A DNA stretch of 64,000 nucleotides, from positions 4,960,001 through 5,024,000 of the forward strand of contig NC_016473.1 in the NCBI RefSeq assembly GCF_000226095.1, in the 5' to 3' direction. This DNA is from Thermothelomyces thermophilus ATCC 42464 (lineage: Eukaryota; Ascomycota; Sordariomycetes; Sordariales; Chaetomiaceae). The translations under genes were made by a program, and so were the position numbers. The notes beneath the pieces were generated by a model. The model searched no databases and was not told the origin of the DNA. It saw nothing but the letters and a program-made list of their open reading frames with translations. Below, one piece after another: positions 54,570 through 64,000 of this stretch; positions within the stretch are counted from its first letter, which is position 1, and each line of letters begins with the position of its first letter.

Positions 54570-55865
54570 ATGGCATCACGGCGATCCGCGCGGCTGGCTG
54601 CCATGGCCAGCGACGCCAAAATTGCCAATTCAGCGTCTCAGCCGCTGCCCCGGTCATCGTCGGCGACAAGAAAACGAAAGGCGTCATTACAAGCTCCGGC
54701 TGCCGAGAAGCCAGCGGACCCTCCATCCACAGCACGGAAACGACGAGCGAAGGGGTCCGACGATGCGCCCGAGACGCCGACGCCTGTCGCAGTGAGCCTC
54801 ATCGCAGAAGAAGCGCACACGCAAAAGCCGAAGCCCGCAGCAATCGCCCGCCTGGCGGACCCGAACCGCACCAATGCGCTTCTACGTTCCCCCAAGACAT
54901 CGCGCATCATCGTCCCCACGCCAGTCGAAGCTGTGCCTTCCAAGCTGCGAGACGGTAACAAGTCTACGGGGCCGGCAGCAGCAGCGGCCGCATCAGAAGC
55001 AGCAGTAACGACGACGACGACAACAACGACGACGGCGGCGGCGACTAGACCAACAACAACAGCTAACCTACTAGAAGAGGCCTGCGCACACCTGATCAAG
55101 GTCGACCCGCGCATGAAGCCGCTCATTGAAAAGCACTACTGTCGCATCTTCTCGCCCGAGGGCCTCGCCGAGCAGATCGACCCCTTCGAGTCTCTCTGCA
55201 GCAGCATCATCTCGCAGCAGGTCAGCGGCGCCGCCGCCAAGAGCATCAAGGCCCGCTTCATTGCCCTTTTCAACAACAGCAACAACGGCGGCGGCAGCAA
55301 CGACAGCAGCGACAACGACAACAACAATAGCCACACCGCGGGCGCAGGCGCGGATGGAGTGGATGGAGTGGATGGAGTGGACGGCCCCGCCGTGGCGGCG
55401 ACCTTCCCAAGCCCGGACGAAGTCGCCGCGATGCCGCTCGAGAGGCTGCGGACGGCGGGGCTGTCGCAGCGCAAGGCCGAGTACATCCAGGGCCTGGCGG
55501 CCAAGTTCGCGACGGGGGAGCTGACGGCGCAGATGCTGGCGGACGCGCCGTACGAGGAGGTGCTGGAGCGGCTGACGGCGGTGCGCGGGCTCGGCCGGTG
55601 GACGGTCGAGATGTTTGCGTGCTTCGCGCTCAAGCGGATGGACGTCTTCTCGACGGGCGACCTGGGCGTGCAGCGCGGCATGGCCGCCTTCGTCGGCCGC
55701 GACGTCGGCCGCCTCAAGGCCAAGGGCGGCGGCGGCGGCAAGTGGAAGTACATGTCGGAGCGCGAGATGGAGGAGATCAGCGACCGCTTCAGGCCCTACC
55801 GGAGCCTGTTCATGTGGTACATGTGGCGCGTCGAGGAGACGGACGTGAGCACCATGGAGAAGTAG
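54570..55865 (+). CDS. MAG1: DNA-3-methyladenine glycosylase II (HhH-GPD)
   Basis: Single exon, 431 residues from ATG 54570 (MASRRSARLAAMASD); an upstream in-frame ATG at 54426 would give 479. The N-terminal 170 residues are Lys/Ala/Pro-rich, nuclear-signal-like (RKRRAKG), with a Thr run. The glycosylase starts at about 173 (LIKVDPRMKPLIEKHYCRIF), then FESLCSSIISQQVSGAAAKS, helix-hairpin-helix LTAVRGLGRWTVEMF and catalytic D364 in STGDLGVQRG. It excises alkylated purines such as 3-methyladenine for base-excision repair. An Asn/Ser/Asp-rich insert with three GVD repeats (about 230-275) interrupts the domain, longer than in yeast Mag1. Confidence 0.92.
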   Translation: MASRRSARLAAMASDAKIANSASQPLPRSSSATRKRKASLQAPAAEKPADPPSTARKRRAKGSDDAPETPTPVAVSLIAEEAHTQKPKPAAIARLADPNRTNALLRSPKTSRIIVPTPVEAVPSKLRDGNKSTGPAAAAAASEAAVTTTTTTTTTAAATRPTTTANLLEEACAHLIKVDPRMKPLIEKHYCRIFSPEGLAEQIDPFESLCSSIISQQVSGAAAKSIKARFIALFNNSNNGGGSNDSSDNDNNNSHTAGAGADGVDGVDGVDGPAVAATFPSPDEVAAMPLERLRTAGLSQRKAEYIQGLAAKFATGELTAQMLADAPYEEVLERLTAVRGLGRWTVEMFACFALKRMDVFSTGDLGVQRGMAAFVGRDVGRLKAKGGGGGKWKYMSEREMEEISDRFRPYRSLFMWYMWRVEETDVSTMEK

Positions 55866-58800
55866 GTGGGATGTTATATCCCCCCCCCCCCCCCCCAAAA
55901 CATGCCGCGGGCGTGGGTCACAGCTCTGTGGATGTATGTACGCGTAGTGCAGCTGCCGGTACACGACGGCTGCTTCTAAACTGACCCCGAGGGCCCTGGT
56001 GGTAGTGTATGTACTGTACTGTACGGGCGCTCGCCGTAACAGCGCTTCCTGGGTCCTCGCCTGCGCGTCTATACATACACTAGAGCCAACCTCTCCATTC
56101 CTGGACAATCCGGTGTGGTGTCAGTGCCGCCAAAAAAAAAAAAAAAAATGAAGACCCCCGTCTATATAAGCCATTGACCTTGAGATCTGCCGCTGCCAAT
56201 TCCTGTCGCCTGCAGATCAACTGAGGGGGTGATTGAAACCAGATAAGGAGCTTCCTGGTAGGGACAGATTTGCAACCCAGTGCCGTCGAGTTAGGGGCGC
56301 TGATCGGTTTCCGACCAGATCTAGCATGGTTCATGCGCCATACGTACAGTATGTGAAAACAAGTGGCATGCCAGTGAGGAGGGCGGTTTCCTGGGACATG
56401 AGATGGGAAGACGGGAGACTTCTCATGAACCGGCCGCGCATTCTCAGCCACTGTATATCTTGTCGGCTATTTCATGTATGTACTGTACATCCTGTACTGT
56501 TCAGTACATACGTCGATGCGCAGACCTATGTTGGAAGCACCACGGTCACCGGAAGCCGATCGCAGGCGGCGACGGGCGCAATGAGTTCACTCAAGGCGGC
56601 GTCCGAGAGAGCGGATACTCTTCCGCTTATTGATTCAGTGATATCACACAACGATGGTGCGTCAGAGTACAGATAAACAACATGCACAGCCATCGGCTGA
56701 ATGACAGGTAGTTACATAACTGACGCAATCATGCTGGAGGCCGCCTACTACATACTGCGGTAGAGTTTGCCGCACGGCCATACTCTGCATGTAGTCGCCT
56801 GCGCACGTCAAGCGTATTCTACGGACTTTTGTGTGTATCTGTCGCAGCACATTCCATACACTTTTAAAAGCCCTCCTTCCTTGGATCACGGCGACACAAA
56901 TGCAAAGCACCTTCTTGGCATCGTTTGTGGCATTGCAGTTGTCATGCTGGATGCTTAGTTAGTTCCGGAGAACCCCATGCTTTCCTGCTCAAGCGCGTTT
57001 TAACCTTGTTGATTGATGCATACCTGAGGATGCAGGTCGGGATCGGAGGGTGGCTGTGGCTTTCTAGGAGAAACGAAACGAAATTGGATGTGCAATGTTC
57101 AAACCAAGAGCTGCATCTGGAAGCACGGAGCAATCAGGGGGGCTGCTTGGATGCCATGGAGATCGTCTCCGTACCAAAAGTTGGGGGGTGGACTTGCGCT
57201 TCGCTTCGATTTGATTTGGCCAATCAAGCATGGCTCAAGGGTGAAAAAGTGCCTTCGTATCGCCGTTTTGAGTCCCGCTCCGGGTTGCCAGCGATGCCAG
57301 TTGCGAGAGGCTTCGGGAGCGAATTATATGCGAGGTGACCTTGACTTGATTCGTATCGACGGGCAAGATAGTTAGCCCTTCCTTCATTCCTCGGCTCGAC
57401 AGGCCTACAGTAGTGTGTGTACTGTCGTAGTGTACTGTACGGTATTCAGTAGGTATTTTACACTACACTCTGTACTACATGGTATTGGCTCCACCAGAGG
57501 AGGCACATGAGCGGCCTCGACCACTATCCGATCCTTGGGTGATGTTGGATGCGGTCTAGTTTAGGCGGTTGTTTATCACCACGGCTGCGAGGCACGGTAT
57601 GCATGTGCAGTGTCCGTACATACAACAAAGCGTGACCCTGCCTACAGTAGGATGCGTAATGTAACCGGCAGGCAGAGAGGAGTTATTTTTTGTGTTCGAT
57701 TCCCAAACACGGACGGCGCGCTGGAACCTTCCCTGCGTTTCGTGTATGACGTCCGCCGAAATCAGAAGCTTGGAAGTTGGAATGGCTTTTCCGGGGGGTC
57801 CTTGTCCTTTCGAGACCCGCTGCAGCAGTGTCATGGGCCAGAGCGAGAATGACCACTAAGAGCACGCCCTCATCTCGCCAAGCTTCGGACGGGATCGGGA
57901 AAGGCATGCGTGCACAGGACGAGCCAGAACGCGTTGCGTCGTTCGATGGGTTGTCCTTTTGTGTATCAAGCCTTGAACCCGAAGAGAAAGCAAGAGAGAG
58001 AGACACAGGGAAAAAAAAAAAAAAAAAGAAGGGGTTTCAGGTGGACACCATCGTGCATGGTTGTCACCGAGGGGGTACAGAGAGAGGCCAATGGATTTGC
58101 GCAGGAAGGACTCCTCGATTCCACAAAAGTTCAAGACGATGCCCCTGAAAAAGCTGAGACAAAGCAACGGGGGTGGCACCGAGGGGGCGTCTGTCCGCAC
58201 AACTGCCAACCGGCAAGGGGTGTGTCCAGATCACTGCTGGCCCACTTGCAATAATTGAGCTCCAATTACCCCTTCCTGGCAGGTTTCTGCTCTGTTTTCT
58301 CCCCCTTGAGCCCAAATCCCTTTTCCTCAAGTCACGCCTCCCTCTCTCCTTCCCGGTTTACATCGCCTTACTTCTTCCCTCCTCTCGTTAACCTTAGCTT
58401 CGCTTCACTCGTTACTCTCGTGCGGAAGCAGAGGTCAAACCACGACCATCGCCCGTTTATCTTTTTTTCTTTTTTCGCGAATTGGAACTTTCGGCTCTTC
58501 CGGCGTATCTCTCCGGAGACCCTACCACCAACAACCGACCGCGAACCGTTTCGAAACATCAGCGACTTCATCCATTGAGAAAGAGGTGTGTTGTCATCGA
58601 TCCCTAGGTTTGCGCCCGCAACTTGCGCGCAGGTGCCCAGCGATGAGGAGCGCCGCCATGTACATACATGTCCCATCCCTCTCCTTCCCTGAACCTCCCC
58701 ACTGCACGAATCGCTCTTACCACGTCCCGGGCTTGGGTTTCGCGAGTCGGACCGAGTCTCCTCATCTCGACCGGGCGGGCTTATCCCGCTGCGCTGATGC

Positions 58801-59142
58801 GCGCTTTCAGCCCCGATAACCCGGTCCAGAACACCGCGGCAAACCGACGGCAGGAGTTCCCCGGATTATTTGGATCCTGATGCGGACCTCTGGGGGAGCG
58901 GGTCAATCCTCTCCGCACTGTCTTTTGCCTCGCGCTTTCCTGTTCCGTCTCATTTGGCACCCATGGTCAACCTTGAGAGCTTTTCCGAAGAATAGTTCGC
59001 TCAGGGTCGTCTCATTCTCGCTTCTTCCATTTTATTACCCCCCCTTTTCACTACTGGCTTCCTCCGGCTCTCGCAATTGAGTTCCTGCGTCGCGGTTTGA
59101 CGATATAAGTCTAACAAGCGAGAAACAGCAGACTTGGTGAAA
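55866..59142. other. Long intergenic region between MAG1 and ECM33
   Basis: 3.3 kb, the longest gene-free stretch. It contains a run of 17 C (55880-55896), an A run (56133-56148), a perfect 10-bp inverted repeat (56476-56511), several GTACTGTAC motifs (56011-56025, 57418-57440), an A run (58012-58026) and C/T-rich sequence (about 58256-58560) typical of a strong fungal promoter before ECM33. Short overlapping open frames on both strands show no family motif. Confidence 0.6.
56476..56511. repeat. Perfect 10-bp inverted repeat
   Basis: GTATGTACTG at 56476-56485 pairs with CAGTACATAC at 56502-56511, with a 16-base spacer. The arms use the same GTAC/ACTG blocks as other palindromes in the window. 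Confidence 0.9.
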
Positions 59143-60485
59143 ATGTTTGTCAAGCATCTTCTTCCTGCCTTCGTGGCAATCGGCTCAGTAGCAGGTCAGT
59201 GTCCACATCTTTTTCATTCGTGACGATTCGTGTCTCCCTGATTCAGGCGCTGACCTCGATGGTGCAGCCCAATCTTCCTGCTCTTCCAAGACGACCACGA
59301 TCAATAGCCAGGACGATGTCAGCAAGATTTCTGGCTGCAGGAAGGTGGAGGGATCCGTCGTGCTGGGTTCGGAGAGTGGCGCTACCATCGATCTCACGGG
59401 CCCTCGGGAGATCACTGGCGACCTCATTGTCCGGAACAATGGCCAGATCCAGAACCTGCAGAGCTCGAGCTTGGAGTCCATCGGCGGCAAGTTCGAGATC
59501 AACAACGCGACCAGCCTCAACGTGATTTCGTTCGAAAAACTCACCTCGGCCACCACCGTCGAGTGGGTGTCCGTCACCCGCCTCGACACGCTCACCCTCG
59601 GGCCTTTGACCAAGGCTAAGAGCGTCCGGTTGAGCGACACCTTCCTCAACACCCTGGACGGCTTCGCTCTCAGCACCGTCACCGACCTGAAGCTTGACAA
59701 CAACCGCCGCCTGTCCAAGTACACGTCTGAGCTGACCAGCCTGGACGGGCAGCTGGTTATCCAGGCCAACGGCTTGAGTCTGGAAGTGGACCTGCCCAAG
59801 CTTGTCTGGATCACGGAGATGGCCATTGCCAACGTGACCAAGTTCTCTATCCCGCAGCTCCAGGTCGTCAACGGCTCGGCCCGCTTTGACTCCAACTTTT
59901 TCGAGACCTTCAGTGCCCCCAACCTCACGCACACTGAGGATGGCGACATCTCGTTTGTCGGCAACGGTTTCCTCAAGAACATGTCATTCCCCAAGTTCAC
60001 TGATCTGAACGGTGGTCTTCTCATTGCCAACAACACCGGCTTGGACCGCGTCACCTTCTTCCCCAAGCTCGAGAAGGTTACCGGTGCGATTAAGCTGCGT
60101 GGCAACTTCACTGAGTACGCTTCCTTAAGCTTATCTGATGGATGCTGTCTTGTCGGAGACTAACATTGAAAACAGGATCTCGTTCCCCTCGCTTGATAAC
60201 GTCAAGGGCGCCGTTGATATTTCCAGCACCGCAGACATTAGGAAGTCGTGCGAGAAGCTCTCGGAGTTTGCTCCTCGCAGCCAGGGCGGCGACGGCAAGA
60301 TCGAGGGTGTCTTTACCTGCACGGCTAACAACGACAAGGCGAACGAGGATACGGACCAGTCGACTTCTGGCTCTGGCCAGGTCGATGGCTCTGATGAGAA
60401 CGACGAGAACAGCGCTTCTGGTGTTGTCCTGAATGCCGCTCTGTTTGGCCTTGTTGCCGTTGCCGCTGTTGCCTCGGCTCTCTAA
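59143..60485 (+). CDS. ECM33: GPI-anchored cell-wall protein Ecm33/Sps2 family
   Basis: Three exons: 59143-59194, 59247-60114 and 60176-60485, giving 409 residues, the usual length. A signal peptide (MFVKHLLPAFVAIGSVAGA) precedes a receptor-L-like leucine-rich-repeat fold, with segments such as GSVVLGSESGATIDLTGP, EITGDLIVRNNGQIQNL and SLESIGGKFEINN. Several N-glycosylation sites are present (NNAT, NVTK, NMSF, NFTE). The C-terminal Ser/Thr/Asp-rich stem and hydrophobic end (VVLNAALFGLVAVAAVASAL) fit a GPI signal. Ecm33 proteins keep cell-wall integrity and hyphal growth. The intron after NFTE splits a Glu codon and the frame continues ISFPSLDNVKGAVDI. Confidence 0.96.
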
Positions 60486-61312
60486 AGCATGGTTACCTCG
60501 TCAACCTGGGATCCTGGAGTTCAGTTTGGTCGGGCAAATGCGAGTTCTCTGTGCTGCGAACACGGTCGGATCAATCAACACCACGGCGCACCCCTGTCTT
60601 TCCTTTATACGGACTCTTCGAGTTTTCTGCTTTTGCGCCCCTCCGCATACCCGCCACGCGTTTTACGTGTGCTACATACTGTCACCGCTAGACTTAATAT
60701 CTCGATAGAGACGCTGGATTTGTTGATTTGATTTTCTTTCTGCCAGACTCCGTGTAACACAGGCCTCATTTCCCCGCCAGGAGGGTAACTTGCGTCAGTG
60801 TTTGACGGCATTTTGGCGTAGGTGCGCTAAGTTCCTCCAGAATGATTCCTGACGCCAGATCCACGGTTTTGGGTGGACGACAAGGTTTGACCAGGTGGGA
60901 ATGAGCCACTCACAGAGGGAGAAGGTGCCCTAGGGTGTGGGGAGGTCCGGGGGAGTCTTGTAGTCTAGTCAGTCGGTCAACAAAGGGTAATAGTCGGCGT
61001 CTTTTTTTTGTTTTGTATCAAGTTTAATTCTTGTATGGACTGGGGTATTGTTAAACTTGGTGCTTGCCCCTAGCTGTGTGTATCAAGTGTTCGCAATGCG
61101 ATGCTTCTTGCCGACTTGGGCTCAGTTGCCCAGGACATGATCACGCTCTCGGCCCTTGCATTCACAGCTTCCACCGCACAGATGACCACATCTAGCGAAC
61201 TAGCACAGGACCGGTGTAGTGGAACATTCTGAGGTTCAGATAACCCAAGGATATTATGTAGCTCATCCGATGGTCTCCGAGTAGCTCGGCGGCGGAAAAC
61301 GGAACGTGTATC
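60486..61312. other. Convergent intergenic region
   Basis: 827 bp between the ECM33 and SPF45 3' ends. No gene is supported. Confidence 0.6.
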
Positions 61313-62155
61313 CTATCCGTCGTATACTCCCTCCTCGAACTTGTCCTCGTCATAGAACCGCGGGACGATCGAGTTCCCGTTGAATATCCTGCCTTCGAGC
61401 GCATTGACGGCCTATCACCCACGCGCGCGCGCAACCAGGACATGTCAGCGTACTGGCTCTCGACAACAACAATGACAACGCTAGAAAGGGTAGAGGCGAT
61501 GTGAGAGAGAGAGAGAGACAGAGAGAGAGAAAGGGAAGGAAAGGAACGGACATGCGAGATGCATAAAATACAGACGCAAAGATGACGAAGAAAGTTTAAA
61601 AAGAAACTCACCCTTAGAGCCGAAACGGCCTCGACAAACTTGATAAAGACGCGGGCCCTCTCGACGTCCACCACGATCCTCTCGACCCGCCCGTACCGCT
61701 CCCCGCACTCCTCGCCAATCTCCTGGCCCAGCCCGGCCTCGACCTCGGCCTCGAGGTCGGGCATGTTGTCGAGCATGCGGTCGAGCACGACGACGACGGA
61801 GGTCTTGCCGAACTTGCCCACGCCGCCATCCCCTCCCGCCGCCGCTTGCTGGGCCCCGGGCTGCCGCGTCGTCGCCGCCGCCGTCTTGGGCGCGATGATC
61901 CGCCCCATCCCGGCCGGGGTGGCGAAGCCGCCGCCCTCGGCGTCGGGCCGCCGCTTGCGCTTCTCCACCTGCACGCGCAGCGCCGAGGTGATGCCGGAGG
62001 AGGAGGCGCCCAGGCCGGTGCCCTTGGTCCAGCCGTACTTGGCCATGAGGCGCTGCGCGAAGCCTTTGCCTTTCTGGCCCGGCCGGGTCGCCCGGCCCTG
62101 GTCTCCGTCCTGCTCCTGCTGTGGCGCCTGTGGCTGTCCCGAGACGGGATCTTGG

Positions 62156-62221
<66 letters not shown>

Positions 62222-63377
62222 GAGGGGGCAGGGGGCAGCGGGATGGCGGCGTAGTCGACTTCGGGGTCGTAGTCGGTGTCGTCGTCGTCGTCGTCGTTGT
62301 TGCCGCCTTTGGTCGCGTCCACGTCCATTGCGTCGGGCGGAGGAGGCGGAGGGGGCTGAGTGTAGCGGACCGGCGCCCGCGAGATGGTGGCTGTGCCTGT
62401 GTCTGTTGGGGGAGGAGGAGGAGGTGGTGGTGGTGGGGGGGGTGGTGGTGATGTCGTTTCTGGGGGGGGCGGCGGAGGTGGTGCCATGCCGGAGAGCGCC
62501 AACCGCCGGGCGTAGGCATCGTCGCCAGTAGCATCGTCCGGCACGGGAGCAGCGGCGCGGGGGGGCGACATGGGCGGCGGGGCGAATGTAAGCGACGGTG
62601 GAGGCGCAAATTGATCTGTGACAGCGTCAACACCATCTTCCCCACGGTGAGCCAAATCTCCCGAGAATGTGACTTACTGCCCAACCCGGTCCTCCCCGCC
62701 CTTTCCTCTTCCTCATCCTCCTCACTCCCGTCCTCGCTCCTACTCCTGTCCCTCCTCCGATGGGCATACAGGACCGCCTTCCACTCCCGAATCTCCCTGA
62801 TGCGCTCCTCGCTTCTCAAGTACTCCTCGACATTCGTCGGCCTGGCGGGGTCGTACAGCTCATCCCAGTCGGTCTCGCGGGGCATGTCCTCCCTGTTCTT
62901 CTTTTTCTTCTTCTTGCGCCCGCCGCGTTGCCGCTTCTCGCCCGTCCCGTAGTACAGGTACTCGTCTTCCTCGGTGGCGGCCCAGTCGGCGAGGGTGCTC
63001 CGTGGCTGGGCGGGCGCGGCGGTCGTCGAGGTCGCCGCGCCTGCCGGCGTTGCTGCCGGGATGGCAGGAGGGGCTTTGGGGAAGCCGGGCTTGGGTTTGG
63101 TGGACGGCTTGCTTAGTTGCGGGCGACGGATGGGTTGGAAGCGGAGAGCTAACGGCAGGTCCGTGTTAGATATATGGCTTCTAAACATTGTACATACAAG
63201 CAAGCGAACCGGGGCAAACATGCCTGGGTCAATGGCCTTCTTCGCCGGCGCATCCTCCTTGTCGTCCTTGAACAGCACCGGGTCGCGCGAGATGGAGGCC
63301 GAGCTGTCGCCCTCGAGTAGATTGGCATAGAGCGACATGCCGGTGCGGCCCGGCGGTTGCGGAGGTGGCGCTGACAT
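61313..63377 (-). CDS. Splicing factor SPF45/RBM17 (G-patch and UHM)
   Basis: Four exons on the minus strand: 63377-63224, 63148-62678, 62615-61612 and 61411-61313, giving 575 residues. N terminus MSAPPPQPPGRTGMSLYANL, then LRFQPIRRP and TLADWAATEEDEY, like fungal SPF45. A long Pro-rich/Asp-rich region carries about 22 Thr (ACA codons, plus-strand TTG repeat 62156-62221). The G-patch is KGFAQRLMAKYGWTKGTGLG. The final UHM domain (SVVVVLDRMLDN onward) has its RXF motif as GRIFNG and ends PRFYDEDKFEEGVYDG. SPF45 acts in 3' splice-site use by binding ULM ligands such as SF1 and U2AF65. Intron 1 (63149-63223, 75 bp) appears to start with GC, not GT. Confidence 0.92.
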
Positions 63378-63640
63378 TCTTGTGTCGCTGTGACCTCTCG
63401 ATGTCGAGAGTGTACGTCGTCGTTGCCGTCGTCGTCCGTCGTCGTCGTCGTCAAAAGGTGACTATCTTGGGAGGCCAAGATTAGCCCTAGAAGGTGTGCA
63501 AGGAACACGCGAGCTTAGAGGTTGCCCGGCGCCACTGAACGCGCTGCAATTCAATGGCGCGGCTCTCCGGGATAGTTAGTTAGTAGGCAACAATTAGTGC
63601 GCTGCCGTTCGGTGGGGCTTAGCCTTCCAAGCATTAACTA
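63378..63640. other. SPF45 promoter next to the transposon insertion
   Basis: 263 bp between the SPF45 start and the transposon end. It contains a GTC/GTT triplet array (63416-63452). The transposon lies close upstream of SPF45 and could affect its expression. Confidence 0.5.
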
Positions 63641-64000
63641 CAGTCAGGTGCAAAAAGTCTGGGGCCAACCCACATACTTAACGCGTTTCGCGGCATACAT
63701 GCGTAGACTATGTTTTCTTCTACATACAACAACTCAGCCAGATGGGGATCAATTTAGACGATTTTGCCCGGAAATTAACGGCAAACCATAGCCGTAACAA
63801 GGAATTAAGCCCCGAGTTACGCGTTGCCATTTGCGCGCTTATAGCTGCAGGTCGAAGCGAGCGGTCCCTAGCCAGCCTCTTCGGCGTCTCCCGACACGCG
63901 ATACACCATGCCGTCAAGCTCTGGGAATCTCACAATACATTCGAATCTCGACCTCGAACCGGCCGTCCACGGGTTCTAACACGGAAAGCAAAGCGAAACA
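63641..64000 (+). mobile_element. Tc1/mariner transposon, 5' end (runs off the window)
   Basis: After TA (63639-63640, the family's target dinucleotide) comes CAGTCAGGTGCAAAAAGTCT, which looks like a Tc1-type terminal inverted repeat. A transposase start lies 101 bp further in. The right end, the second inverted repeat and the second TA are beyond the window, so intactness cannot be judged. It inserts upstream of SPF45, pointing away from that gene. Confidence 0.8.
63742..64000 (+). CDS. Tc1/mariner transposase, N-terminal part (partial)
   Basis: Open for 86 codons from ATG 63742 to the window edge without a stop. A helix-turn-helix, SPELRVAICALIAAGRSERS then LASLFGVSRHAIHHAVKLWE, is followed by FESRPRTGRPRVLTRKAKR with the GRPR motif that links the two DNA-binding halves of Tc1/mariner transposases. 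The catalytic DDE/DDD domain would lie outside the window. Such proteins bind the terminal inverted repeats and cut and paste the element at TA sites. Confidence 0.82.
   Translation, partial: MGINLDDFARKLTANHSRNKELSPELRVAICALIAAGRSERSLASLFGVSRHAIHHAVKLWESHNTFESRPRTGRPRVLTRKAKRN

Noticed and set aside
61614-63377. Single 587-codon reading of SPF45
   Set aside because: It runs through introns into a wrong frame and loses the G-patch and UHM domains.

Overview
The window is nuclear DNA of a filamentous ascomycete. The genes are GC-rich, with short GT-AG introns (about 50-140 bp, a few near 500) that cluster near the 5' ends, CTAAC/CTGAC branch sites and lone genes on both strands. The proteins have fungus-specific forms: a cytochrome b5-acyl-CoA dehydrogenase fusion, Anp1, Ecm33, complex I 21.3-kDa subunit and Rex3. 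A Sordariomycete, probably Sordariales/Chaetomiaceae, fits best by gene content and protein style; this is inference without a database search.

I support 25 host genes and one DNA transposon. In order: acyl-CoA dehydrogenase fusion (+), seven-knuckle zinc protein GIS2 (-), resection factor SAE2/CtIP (+), deubiquitinase UBP3 (+), GT8 glycosyltransferase (-), RNA exonuclease REX3 (-), prohibitin PHB1 (-), QCR8 (+), lipin phosphatase NEM1 (+), a small membrane protein (+), snoRNP protein NHP2 (-), eIF2B beta GCD7 (+), an uncharacterised 793-residue protein (+), N-acetyltransferase ARD1 (-), a short-chain dehydrogenase (+), LTO1 (+), complex I subunit NUZM (-), peroxiredoxin DOT5 (+), a tiny membrane protein (-), mitochondrial NAD carrier (-), QCR7 (+), mannosyltransferase ANP1 (-), 3-methyladenine glycosylase MAG1 (+), cell-wall ECM33 (+) and splicing factor SPF45 (-). 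The last 360 bp hold the 5' end of a Tc1/mariner transposon cut by the window edge.

There is no biosynthetic cluster. Two themes recur. Mitochondrial inner-membrane genes are common (PHB1, QCR8, NUZM, NAD carrier, QCR7), and PHB1 and QCR8 share a 419-bp divergent promoter. Genome and RNA maintenance genes are also common (SAE2, MAG1, REX3, NHP2, SPF45). Most of the long spacers hold no gene. Several carry short palindromes built from GTAC, TACGGA and ACTGTAC blocks, which form the main unexplained pattern of the window. Other oddities are three polythreonine tracts written in different codons, an 8-exon GIS2 gene with exons of 14, 15 and 20 bp, a probable GC-AG intron in SPF45, and an LTO1 without the expected C-terminal aromatic residue.
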